From contig CAMWMM010000004.1 in NCBI GenBank assembly GCA_947175285.1, forward strand, positions 1 to 39,402: 39,402 bases of DNA, in the 5' to 3' direction. The stretch comes from an uncultured Lachnospiraceae bacterium. GTDB taxonomy: Bacteria > Bacillota_A > Clostridia > Lachnospirales > Lachnospiraceae. Position 1 is the stretch's first letter; each line of letters opens with the position of its first letter. The notes beneath the pieces are model-generated. The model did no database searches. It worked only from the letters and a program-made list of their open reading frames with translations, and was not told the DNA's origin. The translations under genes were made by a program, and so were the position numbers. Below are positions 31,377-39,402 of the stretch, piece after piece.

Positions 31377-32306
31377 TTAACTCCAATATTCCTTTGCGGA
31401 TGAACATTTCACCACCATTTTCCTTGGCAGCTTTTTATAGTTCTTGCCCAGAAGATAACCTGCATACTTAAATCCGCTTTTTACGATAACGTCCGGAATC
31501 TGAGAAGTCATATTCTCTTCTTTCAAATGAGCAATCGTCATCTTTATAAGTTTTTTACCCTCCGATTCAGAACGGATACCCGAAAAGACTTCCGGATGCT
31601 CCGCTTGCGAAACTCCCAAATCAAAATACCTGTGAAACTGCTCCATACCCGTATAATCATGGGAGTGAAAGACTTTTGCTTCCGGCTGATAAGCAATGCC
31701 ATATCCCGCACGGACAGCTTTCGCTGCAAAAATCATATCCTCGTTAAATATCGTATGTTTGACAAATCCGCCTAATGCATCAAAAGTGTTCCTGTGATAA
31801 GCAGCGCATACATTGGAACAGAAAAAGGTTTTAATCCCGAGCCTCTCAATGTCCGCCTCTGTCTTAATCATCTTTTCGTCCGGATAATTAAAATTTCGTG
31901 TGAATTTCTCTGCTTCGGAACTGGAATCCCCGGCAAGCTGTCTGGCGTATGCAACAGCCACATTTTCCTGAGCAAGCCCCTGAAGCAGTTCTTCCACCAT
32001 AAACTCATCCACCGGAACAGCATCCTGAGTCATCATAATAAATACTTCCGCATCCGATAAATGAACGGCGCTGTTTCTGGTACGTCCATGATCAAACTCT
32101 CTTTTGGAGAGATGTTTTACCAGCACGTTTTTATATTGTTTGGAAAAGGACGTTCCGTAAACCAGTCGGTCAAAATATTTCTGCTCCGTGTTCATAATGA
32201 TAACCTGATGAATCGGAACACTCTGATGCGCCAATTTATCCATTAATTCCAAAAATGTTCGATCCGGCTTATATGTCGGGATGATAACATCCACTTTCTC
32301 CACCAA
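31377..32306 (-). CDS. GT2 family glycosyltransferase (rhamnosyltransferase-like)
   Basis: This 309-residue GT-A fold enzyme transfers a sugar from a nucleotide donor to a growing glycan in the cytoplasm. Motifs are 'VDVIIPTYKPD' at the start, 'FDHGRTRNSAVHLSDAEVF' and 'MTQDAVPVDE' (the DXD-like site, about 98-103), 'NVCAAYHRNTFDALGGF' and 'FNEDMIFAAKAVRAGY' (the catalytic ED). The 'DHGRTRN' motif is typical of rhamnosyltransferase-type members. No membrane segment is visible. The reading frame begins with TTG at 32306 or GTG at 32303; AAGGGTGA lies upstream, and no ATG is available near the domain start. It follows the LCP gene by 32 nt and precedes glmS. Confidence 0.9.
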   Translation of the reverse strand: MVEKVDVIIPTYKPDRTFLELMDKLAHQSVPIHQVIIMNTEQKYFDRLVYGTSFSKQYKNVLVKHLSKREFDHGRTRNSAVHLSDAEVFIMMTQDAVPVDEFMVEELLQGLAQENVAVAYARQLAGDSSSEAEKFTRNFNYPDEKMIKTEADIERLGIKTFFCSNVCAAYHRNTFDALGGFVKHTIFNEDMIFAAKAVRAGYGIAYQPEAKVFHSHDYTGMEQFHRYFDLGVSQAEHPEVFSGIRSESEGKKLIKMTIAHLKEENMTSQIPDVIVKSGFKYAGYLLGKNYKKLPRKMVVKCSSAKEYWS

Positions 32307-32338
32307 AATTCTTCACCCTTAACTTTACTGCTTCTTTC

Positions 32339-33508
32339 TTATTTTTTGATATAAGCGCTTGTATCAGCCTCAATCTGCCTGCTGCATTCCTGCACTGTGG
32401 AAGATGGCGTATAATTATAATCATCAAACAGGAACTGATGCAGCCATTTTACATTTTCTTCCAAATTTACCGGAACAACACAAGAACCTTTTGAGCCAAT
32501 CGTACCTGTCGCTCTGTATTCCTCCTGCGGGAATCCCGATGTTTCCACGATATTATATTTTGTAACATCACTTAATAATTCAATGATTTCATCTAAATCC
32601 AAAGAAGTGTATACTTCATCAAATACATTACTTGCAATCTGTCCTAATGCTGCCGGTGAAGGATTCTTCCTCGCCTGATCCGCTACAGCCTGAAGCACTT
32701 CTCTCTGACGTTCCGCACGTTTGAAATCATCTCCGGCGGTATAACGGATACGGCAGTAACCGGTAGCCTGCAGACCGTTCAAAAGCTGATATCCGGTATT
32801 CTCAACCGGTGTATAAGAGCGTTTCAAATCTTCTGCGATACACAACTGATAATTGTTCAAGTGGTTGATTTCATCACTTTCCACTGTGATATATACGCCG
32901 CCCAATGCATCAATCGTATCTGTCAGTCCCGCGAATCCTACGGTAACAAAATCCGTAATATCCAGATCCAGATTCATATTCAACATACTGATTGCCTGCT
33001 TCGGACCGCCTGTTGCATAAGCAGCATTACATTTATTATATTTATCATTACTCAAATTCAAATACGTATCACGATATACGGATACCAGTTTGCAGTCTCC
33101 TGTCTTCTCATCGATGGAAGCAATCATAATTGTATCGCTTCGCGTATTCTTTGTCAGGGCTCCTGTTGTGGAATCAACGCCGAACAATGCAATATTCTTA
33201 TATCCTACCTCTTCTTCGGTCTTCGACTCCGTTGCCTGTTTTACCTCTTTGTTAATGATAACATCGTCTTCCTGAATCTCGTAATGACCTGTTTTTTCAG
33301 CTGTCATTACCACATACAAAACAATAACCATAATTAATAAAACGAAAATCTCCAAAATAAAAAGAATAATTCTTCTTCTTTGTTTTTTCGCCTGTGCTTT
33401 CTTACTCTGCTTTTTCCCGGAAGACGTCTTTTTCTTCCCTTTAGATGAGGAAGATTTTTTTGACGGTCTTATTTCTTCATCATATGCATCTCTACTTTTC
33501 TTTGTCAT
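32339..33508 (-). CDS. LytR-CpsA-Psr (LCP) family glycopolymer attachment protein
   Basis: LCP enzymes transfer undecaprenyl-linked wall polymers to peptidoglycan. This 389-residue member has a long Lys/Ser-rich cytoplasmic tail (about 45 residues, 'SSSKGKKKTSSGKKQSKKAQ'), one membrane helix ('IILFILEIFVLLIMVIVLYV'), and an extracellular LCP domain: 'NIALFGVDSTTG', 'RSDTIMIASIDEKTGDCKLV', 'SVYRDTYLNL', 'AYATGGPKQAISMLNMNLDL', 'VGFAGLTDTIDALGGVYI' and 'YCRIRYTAGDDFKRAERQRE', with the conserved Arg residues. GGGAG precedes the ATG, and a promoter lies at 33601-33628. It sits between a lipid-linked sugar transferase and a GT2, which supports a role in attaching this locus's polymer. Confidence 0.95.
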   Translation of the reverse strand: MTKKSRDAYDEEIRPSKKSSSSKGKKKTSSGKKQSKKAQAKKQRRRIILFILEIFVLLIMVIVLYVVMTAEKTGHYEIQEDDVIINKEVKQATESKTEEEVGYKNIALFGVDSTTGALTKNTRSDTIMIASIDEKTGDCKLVSVYRDTYLNLSNDKYNKCNAAYATGGPKQAISMLNMNLDLDITDFVTVGFAGLTDTIDALGGVYITVESDEINHLNNYQLCIAEDLKRSYTPVENTGYQLLNGLQATGYCRIRYTAGDDFKRAERQREVLQAVADQARKNPSPAALGQIASNVFDEVYTSLDLDEIIELLSDVTKYNIVETSGFPQEEYRATGTIGSKGSCVVPVNLEENVKWLHQFLFDDYNYTPSSTVQECSRQIEADTSAYIKK

Positions 33509-33600
33509 ATCTTGTACTCCCTTGATTCCTTTTTAATCCTTATTTCAATAACTACAGCACTATTTATTTTCATCACAAAATAGCGCAAGTTCCATATAAG

Positions 33601-33628
33601 ATTATACTACATCTTGTTAGAATTGCAA
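33601..33628 (-). promoter_or_regulatory. Sigma-A-like promoter of the LCP gene
   Basis: On the minus strand, perfect TATAAT (33601-33606) lies 16 nt from TTGCAA (33623-33628, 4/6). It is about 95 nt upstream of the LCP start. The rest of the 192-bp gap to the sugar transferase stop is AT-rich with no GC-rich terminator. Confidence 0.6.
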
Positions 33629-33700
33629 CAATCTTGTGCCATATTCGGTCAGTGTTTAGAATTTCTTAATAATTTTAAATGTTTTTAAATCAGTATTGTC

Positions 33701-35110
33701 TTAATAAGCATTTTTATTTATGAACCCCTTAAATATCGTCAACAAAATAATTTTTACGTCAAAAGACAAGGTCCAGTTTTCAATATAAAAAATATCATAT
33801 TCTATTCTGCGCTTAATAGAAGTATCGCCCCGGTACCCGTTAATCTGCGCCCATCCGGTAAGTCCCGGTCTGACCTGATGTTTTACCATATATCTCGGTA
33901 TTTCCTCTTTAAACTGTTCTACAAACTGCGGTCTTTCGGGTCTTGGTCCTACAACGCTCATGTCTCCTCTTAAAATATTAAAAATCTGCGGTAGTTCATC
34001 TATACTGGTTTTGCGAAGCAGTCTGCCGACTTTTGTCACACGTGGGTCGTTTTTCACTGTCCATCCCTTTTTCTCCGCACTCGGCTTCTGCACTTCCATC
34101 GTCCTGAACTTATACATTTCAAAAGGTTTATTGTGCAGGCCAATCCGTTCCTGCTTAAAGATAACCGGTCCCTTGCTGCTGCATTTGACCGCAATTGCCG
34201 CTACAATCATAACCGGAGAAAAGATAACGGCGCCAAACAAAGAAAGCACAATATCAACCATTCTTTTCATAATCCAGTTAAATGTATTGGTAAGCGGTAC
34301 ATAGCGGATATTGACAACTGCCAGTCCCATCAAATCCTCCGTATACGGTCTGCTTGGGAATAAACTGTTATAATCGGGAATAAACTTCGTGTGTACGCCT
34401 GATTTTTCGCACAAATCCACAATATGCTCCAAGCGGTCATAATCACTAAGCGATAAGGTAATCGCTATTTCATCCAGACTATTTTGCGGCAGAATATATG
34501 TTAAATTATCAATGGTTCCTATGACTTTTACCCCTTTGTACAAAGTGCCCCTCGGCACGGCATCATCCAGAATTCCTCTTACCACATATCCCCACTGAGG
34601 ATTGGAGTTGATTCTGTTAATATATTCTTCTGTTGCCCTGGAATAACCGACTAACAAAATATACTTCAGATTATATCCTTTTTTTCGGAAATATTGGAGC
34701 AGGGAGCGAATAATGGAACGGCATATAGTTGTCAGAATGATATTGACAATGTAGAACATTCCCATCATGACACGCGAAAAATGAATCTGTTTAATCACAT
34801 ACCAGCCCGCCATCAGTAGAATAATTCCTACGGTATTAGCCTGAAAAATATTAAAGATTTCATATTTATGAACTGTTGCACGCTTCGGTGTATAGAGATT
34901 AAAATAATAATATAAAATCAGATAAGCAGGCACAATGAAATAAAGCAGTTCAAAATAAGTCTGCCAATGCAGTGTGCCTATCGTCGGGTCGTCGCCCGAA
35001 AAAGGACTTGCAAATTTCAAATACCAGGCAATCCAATATGAAGCAATGATAACAAGCGCATCTACCAAAATATGGAGCCTGTTAAAAATTTTCTGGTTAT
35101 CTTTTATCAT
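33701..35110 (-). CDS. Polyprenyl-phosphate sugar-1-phosphate transferase (WcaJ/WbaP-type)
   Basis: This 469-residue membrane enzyme starts polymer synthesis by moving a sugar-1-phosphate from a UDP-sugar to undecaprenyl phosphate. It has four to five N-terminal membrane helices ('LHILVDALVIIASYWIAWYL' first), a Rossmann-like central domain ('YILLVGYSRATEEYINRI', 'ILDDAVPRG'), another membrane helix and the C-terminal catalytic domain: 'KRMVDIVLSLFGAVIF', 'KGPVIFKQERIGLHNKPFEM', 'YKFRTM', 'LRKTSIDELPQIFNILRGDM', 'VGPRPERPQF' and 'RPGLTGWAQINGYRGDTSIK'. GGAGG precedes the ATG and a promoter with perfect TTGACA lies at 35183-35212. A 12-bp palindrome, GCCTGTTCAGGC, sits just upstream of the ribosome binding site (35124-35135). 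The exact sugar cannot be read from the sequence. Confidence 0.96.
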   Translation of the reverse strand: MIKDNQKIFNRLHILVDALVIIASYWIAWYLKFASPFSGDDPTIGTLHWQTYFELLYFIVPAYLILYYYFNLYTPKRATVHKYEIFNIFQANTVGIILLMAGWYVIKQIHFSRVMMGMFYIVNIILTTICRSIIRSLLQYFRKKGYNLKYILLVGYSRATEEYINRINSNPQWGYVVRGILDDAVPRGTLYKGVKVIGTIDNLTYILPQNSLDEIAITLSLSDYDRLEHIVDLCEKSGVHTKFIPDYNSLFPSRPYTEDLMGLAVVNIRYVPLTNTFNWIMKRMVDIVLSLFGAVIFSPVMIVAAIAVKCSSKGPVIFKQERIGLHNKPFEMYKFRTMEVQKPSAEKKGWTVKNDPRVTKVGRLLRKTSIDELPQIFNILRGDMSVVGPRPERPQFVEQFKEEIPRYMVKHQVRPGLTGWAQINGYRGDTSIKRRIEYDIFYIENWTLSFDVKIILLTIFKGFINKNAY

Positions 35111-35182
35111 GTTAATCCTCCATGCCTGTTCAGGCTGAGAATTGAATGTACAATTTTATTTTTTCCTACGTTCTTGTGTTTT

Positions 35183-35212
35183 ATAGTACAATATGCAGGA
35201 AAAGATTGTCAA
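35183..35212 (-). promoter_or_regulatory. Promoter of the sugar-1-phosphate transferase gene
   Basis: On the minus strand TTGACA (35207-35212, perfect) overlaps the end of the upstream GT2 gene; TACTAT (35183-35188, 4/6) lies 18 nt on. This gives the polymer-initiation gene its own promoter within the glycan cluster. Confidence 0.55.
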
Positions 35213-36168
35213 CTCTGACAAAAACGCTTCACGATATTCTTCCATAATGATACCTGTATCCGGCAGTATGCCCTGAAACGGCAGGAACGATAATGTATTT
35301 TATGTTTTCTTCCCTCTGCGGATACACAAAGGCGGAAACCTTCACACAAACCATTGATATACGCCATGCCCAGTCCCTTTTTTATAAAGAACAAAGTTTT
35401 CACAGCAAAGCCGGCAAATAAAAACGGCAGATTCAATAACACCTGTAACACGGGCATATTCTTATAAATCAGATAAATGCTGTTTCTGGCGGATAGTCTC
35501 GCTTTAAACGCATTGTACCGGGAACCGGAAGTGGCGCTGCCGGCATGATAAACTCTGGCGTCCGGCGCAAAAACATTGTGAAATCCGTAAATCTGCGCCC
35601 GATATCCCAAATCAATATCTTCCAGATAGGCAAAATGATTTTCATCCAGCACTCCTATCTTGTCCAAAATACATTTCCTGTAAATAGCGGCGCCCCCACA
35701 GGCTGCAAAAACAGGATAACTCTCCCGGTAATTACATTCGGGTCTGCCTTTTCCAATGGCAAACGCCCATCCAAGAGCACAGTATAAATCACCGGCATCA
35801 TCTATTTTCTCTTTTTCGTGCATGGAAATCATTTTGGCGGATGCGGAAAAAATACTGTTATCTTCGTCCATTACATGCTCTAATGCCTGCACAAACCCAC
35901 TCTCTGCTACCGTATCGTTATTCAGAAAAATAACATATTCCGTATCGGATGCTGCAATCCCGGCATTGATTGCCTTACAAAACCCCGTATTATCCGAAAA
36001 CCGGATTGTCTTTACCGCCGGAAATTTTTCACAGGTCATTTCATAACTGCCGTCTGTAGAAGCATTATCAACTACAATGATAAATGCCTGCTCCTTTTCC
36101 AAAGAGCGCAGACAGTTTTCCAGATATCGTATTCCATTATAATTCGGTATAACGATTGTAGACCTCAT
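35209..36168 (-). CDS. GT2 family glycosyltransferase (WbbL-like rhamnosyltransferase)
   Basis: This 319-residue GT-A enzyme has 'STIVIPNYNGIRYLENCLRS', 'VVDNASTDGSYE', 'NTGFCKAINAGIAAS', the donor/metal site 'FLNNDT' (about 95-100), 'CGGAAIYRKCIL' and 'FAYLEDIDLGYRAQIYG' (catalytic ED). These are the WbbL-type rhamnosyltransferase signatures. After the catalytic part come a membrane-associated hydrophobic segment ('VLLNLPFLFAGFAVKTLFFI') and a basic tail. The ATG follows the stop of the upstream GT2 directly (TAAATG), so the two are coupled and likely act in sequence. In many genomes similar domains are fused into one protein; here they are separate. Confidence 0.93.
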   Translation of the reverse strand: MRSTIVIPNYNGIRYLENCLRSLEKEQAFIIVVDNASTDGSYEMTCEKFPAVKTIRFSDNTGFCKAINAGIAASDTEYVIFLNNDTVAESGFVQALEHVMDEDNSIFSASAKMISMHEKEKIDDAGDLYCALGWAFAIGKGRPECNYRESYPVFAACGGAAIYRKCILDKIGVLDENHFAYLEDIDLGYRAQIYGFHNVFAPDARVYHAGSATSGSRYNAFKARLSARNSIYLIYKNMPVLQVLLNLPFLFAGFAVKTLFFIKKGLGMAYINGLCEGFRLCVSAEGRKHKIHYRSCRFRAYCRIQVSLWKNIVKRFCQS

Positions 36169-37590
36169 TTATTTTGTTAATTCTCCTTTTAATTTTATGG
36201 AAATTTGTGGATTCCAGACAGTTAAATAGCCCAGTTCAGCCGCTGTTCGGCAAAATTCCATGCTCAGTTTCCGATATCCTGCCTCATCGCCGGAAATCAT
36301 AGAGACATCCGCCAGTTTCTGTACTCCGGTTTCTTTATATGAAACACCCGTTATTTCTTTAAACAAAGGATAGAGTTCTTTCCTGATACGCATGCAGCGG
36401 ATATCGACCGCAGCGCAATCCTGCAGCAACACAGCTCTATGTGTCGCGCCGCCGCTGTATTCTTTGTGAAGCCCCTGATAAAGCCGGTTTCCGTTTTCAT
36501 CATAAATACCGGATGCTATTTTATTGTGCCTGTCCAAAATTCTGCCGCCAATGATACCAACATCAGGACGCACCGTAAACATATCCGGATAATACGTGAT
36601 TTGATAAAATCCAAGGTGCAGGGAATGTGTTACCTGCATGTCCCATCCCCGGTTTTTGCAGAAATCCTCCAAAGCTTTTTTACCGGCTTCATACGCATAC
36701 ATTTTACTAGCCGTATTGTCTGCTGTGGAGTCTGCATGGCATCTCCAGTGATACAGTACTTTCGGAACATGAATAATACTTTCTTTTAACTTCTTTGTTC
36801 CTCCGACAGACAGCAGATGCGAGATTATCCTGAGAACGCAGTCATAATCCTGCGCTCCGTCATACTCTTTTCTTAATTTTAATGTTTTAAAAAGCCCGGA
36901 TTCTACCATCATTAAATGGCAAATATAATTATTGGACAGACTTAAGTCAAGGTTAAATTCATTTTTCCTGTTCGGCGACATATAATGTAACTTTTTCTCC
37001 GGTGTTAAATCGCTTTCTTCAAACTTATCTTCATCCGAATATATCATAACAGGTGCTTTCCCTGTTTTTTCCGCATGATTAATTGCCGCAGCCATCTCAT
37101 ATAAAGCATCCGGTGTCAGCACATCGTCATGGTCGAGCAGGGCGATATAATCTCCCGCCGCCTTTTCAATGCCTGCATTTGTATTTTCCGCAATACCTTT
37201 ATTTTCCTGCAGGCGCAGATAGTGAAACCTTTCATCTTTTTCCTGATATGGTAATACCACTTTTTCCACACGACTGCTTTCACTGGCATCCGCGATAATC
37301 AGTTCCCAGTTTTCGTAACTCTGCTTTTGCACGGAATCTATCAAATCATATAAAAATGCTTCTTTCGTTTCATACGCCGGCACAACAATGCTGAAACGGT
37401 ACGGAAACTTTCTGCTGTCCGTTCTTTGTTGCTTAAGCTGCCCATTTTCCGGCTCTTCATAATAATATACTGTTTTCTTCTCTTCTTCTACGCGTTCTCT
37501 CGCCGCATAATAAGTGTGGCGGATACCGTTTTTTTGCAGATAGCGAAGTGTTTTTTTGATGTTATTTGCGCTTAAAATATTTCTGCTCAT
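36169..37590 (-). CDS. GT2 family glycosyltransferase with C-terminal extension
   Basis: This 473-residue GT2 enzyme has a charged, helical N-terminus (about 60 residues), then the GT-A domain: 'FSIVVPAYETKEAFLYDLID', 'QSYENWELIIADAS', 'ENKGIAENTNAGIEKA', the metal site 'LLDHDDVL' (about 151-158), 'YSDEDKFEESD', 'LSNNYICHLMMV', 'DGAQDYDCVLRI' and 'VPKVLYHWRCHADSTADN'. A beta-rich C-terminal part (from about 340, 'PDVGIIGGRILDRH') looks like the linker that joins two GT2 domains in larger polymer synthases such as RgpF/WsaE-type proteins. No membrane segment is visible. AGGGG lies just before the ATG. It follows the phosphohexomutase gene across a 63-bp gap with a hairpin (37605-37638). Confidence 0.9.
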   Translation of the reverse strand: MSRNILSANNIKKTLRYLQKNGIRHTYYAARERVEEEKKTVYYYEEPENGQLKQQRTDSRKFPYRFSIVVPAYETKEAFLYDLIDSVQKQSYENWELIIADASESSRVEKVVLPYQEKDERFHYLRLQENKGIAENTNAGIEKAAGDYIALLDHDDVLTPDALYEMAAAINHAEKTGKAPVMIYSDEDKFEESDLTPEKKLHYMSPNRKNEFNLDLSLSNNYICHLMMVESGLFKTLKLRKEYDGAQDYDCVLRIISHLLSVGGTKKLKESIIHVPKVLYHWRCHADSTADNTASKMYAYEAGKKALEDFCKNRGWDMQVTHSLHLGFYQITYYPDMFTVRPDVGIIGGRILDRHNKIASGIYDENGNRLYQGLHKEYSGGATHRAVLLQDCAAVDIRCMRIRKELYPLFKEITGVSYKETGVQKLADVSMISGDEAGYRKLSMEFCRTAAELGYLTVWNPQISIKLKGELTK

Positions 37591-37604
37591 TTTCCCCTGA
37601 TATT

Positions 37605-37638
37605 ATAGAATCGCCCTGAAACATCAGGACGATTCTAT
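37605..37638. other. Hairpin between the phosphohexomutase and GT2 genes
   Basis: ATAGAATCG (37605-37613) pairs with CGATTCTAT (37630-37638), and CCTGA with TCAGG inside, around a small loop and one mismatch. It is strong but lacks a T-run on the minus strand. It may be a processing site or attenuator, or part of a weak terminator. Confidence 0.55.
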
Positions 37639-37653
37639 GAATTTACCTTCTTT

Positions 37654-39375
37654 TTATAATTTTGCCTTTAACTCCTCTGTGAGTTTATCCAATTTTGCCT
37701 GTGCATCTTCAAGGCTGTTTCCTTTAACACCCATATAGAACTTAATCTTAGGCTCTGTACCGGATGGACGTGCGCAGCACCATGAGTCATTCGTCAAATC
37801 AAAATAGAGTACGTTAGACTGCGGCAGTCCTGTTTCACCCTCTGCGCCTGTTTCCAGATTCAAAGTTTTGCCGGTGTTGTAATCCCTGAACTCTTTCACT
37901 TTCAGCTCTCCGAACTCTTTCGGCGGATTGCTTCTTAATTTATTCATGATTTCTTCAATCTGCTTAGCGCCGTCGATTCCTTTCATGGTAATGGAATACT
38001 GGCTTTCTTTGAAATAGCCGTATTTCTCATATAAAGCAATCATCTGATCCCATACGGTCTTGCCGTTTTTCTTGCACCATGCAGCCATTTCACACAGACA
38101 CATAACTGCAACAACAGCGTCTTTATCTCTTGCATGAGTTCCGGCAAGGCATCCATAGCTTTCTTCCAGACCGAAAACATAATTGTTAGAGCCTGTCTGC
38201 TCGAACAGCTTAATCTGCTCGCCTATGTACTTAAATCCTGTCAGTACTTCAATACATTTTACCTTGTAATCATCCGTAATGGCTTTTGCCATATTCGTTG
38301 TTACAATCGTTGTTACAAGTGCGGGGTCAGCCGGCATCGTACCGGTTGCCGTTCTTTCTCTTAAAATATATTCCGCAATCAGCATACCGGACATATTTCC
38401 TGTGAAAGAAACATATTCCCCGCTCTTTGTATCTAAAGCATAAATACCGAGTCTGTCAGCATCCGGGTCTGTTGCAAGCACAATATCTGCATGTTTTTCC
38501 TTTGCCAGCTGCAAAGCTAATGTAAATGCCTTCGGATCTTCCGGATTCGGATACTCCAATGTTGTGAAATCCGGGTCGGGCATCTCCTGCTCCGGTACAA
38601 CATAGACGTTTTCAAAACCGATTTCATCTAAAATTCTTCTGACAGGAAGATTTCCTGTTCCGTTGAAAGGTGAGTAAACAATCTTAATGTCTTTTGCCAC
38701 TTCCTTGATGATTTCAGGGTGAATAATCTGTTTTTTCAGTTCTACCATGTATTTATCGTCAATTTCACGACCGATCACCTGATACAGACCTGCATTTATG
38801 GCGTCTGCCTTCTCCATCGTTTTTACCGCATGATAATCTGTCACGTTGTTGACTTCCGTAATGATTTCCTTATCTTTGGGAGCCGTTACCTGTGCGCCGT
38901 CTTCCCAATAACACTTATAACCGTTATATTCCGGCGGATTGTGGCTTGCCGTAATAACAATACCGGAAATACAGCCAAGCGTACGCAGTGCAAAAGATAA
39001 TTCCGGTGTAGGTCTTAAAGAATCGAATACATATGCCTTAATGCCGTTTGCAGCAAGGCAGAGCGCCGCTTCATCAGCAAACTCAGGTGATTTTCTTCTG
39101 GAATCATAAGCAATAGCCACGCCTTTTGCTTCTCCGCCCTGCTTCTTAATATAATTGGCAAGTCCCTGTGTCGCTTTCCGAACCGTATAAATATTCATAC
39201 GGTTTGTACCCGCTCCGATAACGCCTCTTAAACCGCCTGTTCCAAATGCCAGTTCTTTGTAGAAACGGTCTTCAATTTCCTTTTCATCGCCTTGAATAGC
39301 CTGAAGTTCTTTTTTGGTTGCTTCATCAAAATAAGAATCTTCCAGCCAGAATTCATACTGCTCTTTGTAACCCAT
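37654..39375 (-). CDS. Phosphohexomutase (phosphoglucomutase/phosphomannomutase family)
   Basis: This 573-residue enzyme of the alpha-D-phosphohexomutase superfamily interconverts hexose 6-phosphates and 1-phosphates, which feeds UDP-glucose and related donors to the glycan genes downstream. Motifs in order: 'FGTGGLRGVIGAGTNRMN' near 44, the active Ser (about 144) in 'TASHNPPEYNGYKCY', the metal loop 'ATDPDADRLG' (about 305), the sugar-binding 'FGLEESYGC', and the phosphate-binding 'RPSGTEPKIKFY' near the C-terminus. The length fits the long PgcA/Pgm2-type group. GGAGGG stands before the ATG at 39375. Whether it prefers glucose or mannose cannot be read from the motifs; glucose-type use is my guess from its family group. 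It is complete at the right edge. Confidence 0.95.
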   Translation of the reverse strand: MGYKEQYEFWLEDSYFDEATKKELQAIQGDEKEIEDRFYKELAFGTGGLRGVIGAGTNRMNIYTVRKATQGLANYIKKQGGEAKGVAIAYDSRRKSPEFADEAALCLAANGIKAYVFDSLRPTPELSFALRTLGCISGIVITASHNPPEYNGYKCYWEDGAQVTAPKDKEIITEVNNVTDYHAVKTMEKADAINAGLYQVIGREIDDKYMVELKKQIIHPEIIKEVAKDIKIVYSPFNGTGNLPVRRILDEIGFENVYVVPEQEMPDPDFTTLEYPNPEDPKAFTLALQLAKEKHADIVLATDPDADRLGIYALDTKSGEYVSFTGNMSGMLIAEYILRERTATGTMPADPALVTTIVTTNMAKAITDDYKVKCIEVLTGFKYIGEQIKLFEQTGSNNYVFGLEESYGCLAGTHARDKDAVVAVMCLCEMAAWCKKNGKTVWDQMIALYEKYGYFKESQYSITMKGIDGAKQIEEIMNKLRSNPPKEFGELKVKEFRDYNTGKTLNLETGAEGETGLPQSNVLYFDLTNDSWCCARPSGTEPKIKFYMGVKGNSLEDAQAKLDKLTEELKAKL

Positions 39376-39402
39376 TCATTTACCCTCCATTTTCCTTATT
39401 GC

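Noticed and set aside
31329..31500. Possible glmS ribozyme upstream of glmS
   Set aside because: The gap to the upstream gene is only 48 nt and contains a small hairpin; the ribozyme needs well over 100 nt and none of its core is visible.

Overview
The window looks like chromosomal DNA of a low-GC, Gram-positive gut-type Clostridia, most probably a Lachnospiraceae. The reasons are the strong GGAGG-type ribosome binding sites, lipoproteins with LSAC/FACG/LSGC lipoboxes, a Csp-like S8 peptidase, BspA-type leucine-rich repeat proteins, an Rpn/PD-(D/E)XK protein, and a LytR-CpsA-Psr protein beside GT2 glycosyltransferases. I cannot name the genus. Every gene I accept (34, one of them frameshifted) lies on the minus strand, so transcription runs from high to low coordinates. 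No rRNA, tRNA, CRISPR array or insertion sequence was seen, and no gene-free stretch exceeds 300 bases.

Right part (39.4-29.5 kb) is envelope glycan synthesis: a phosphohexomutase, two abutting GT2 glycosyltransferases, a polyprenyl-phosphate sugar-1-phosphate transferase, an LCP attachment protein, a third GT2 and glmS. Together they plausibly make sugar precursors and build and attach a wall polysaccharide. The next part (29.4-26.2 kb) is protein quality control: a membrane-anchored HtrA protease and ClpX, separated by three strong hairpins. Then 26.1-21.8 kb is a likely operon of a subtilisin-like S8 peptidase with a three-gene ABC-2 exporter, closed by a clear intrinsic terminator.

The left half (21.6-0 kb) is the unusual part. 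One transcription unit (21.6-11.2 kb) carries lipoproteins, secreted beta-propeller-like proteins, two BspA-like LRR proteins and a frameshifted membrane-anchored gene. An Rpn-type gene follows. A second unit (9.9 kb to beyond the left edge) starts with another propeller/lipoprotein pair. It continues through a membrane protein and four tandem membrane-anchored paralogues to an unknown helical protein, an Imm11-like protein, a DcrB/Eag-like protein and a VgrG-type spike protein.

Both units begin with the same promoter architecture: direct repeats at an exact 11-bp period ending 9 nt upstream of the -10 box, including 22 identical bases. This points to co-activation by one OmpR/PhoB-type regulator that is not in the window. 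The most interesting possibility is a co-regulated, modular, repeatedly duplicated set of surface proteins linked to a VgrG/DcrB-like cassette in a Gram-positive. That function is inferred, not shown.
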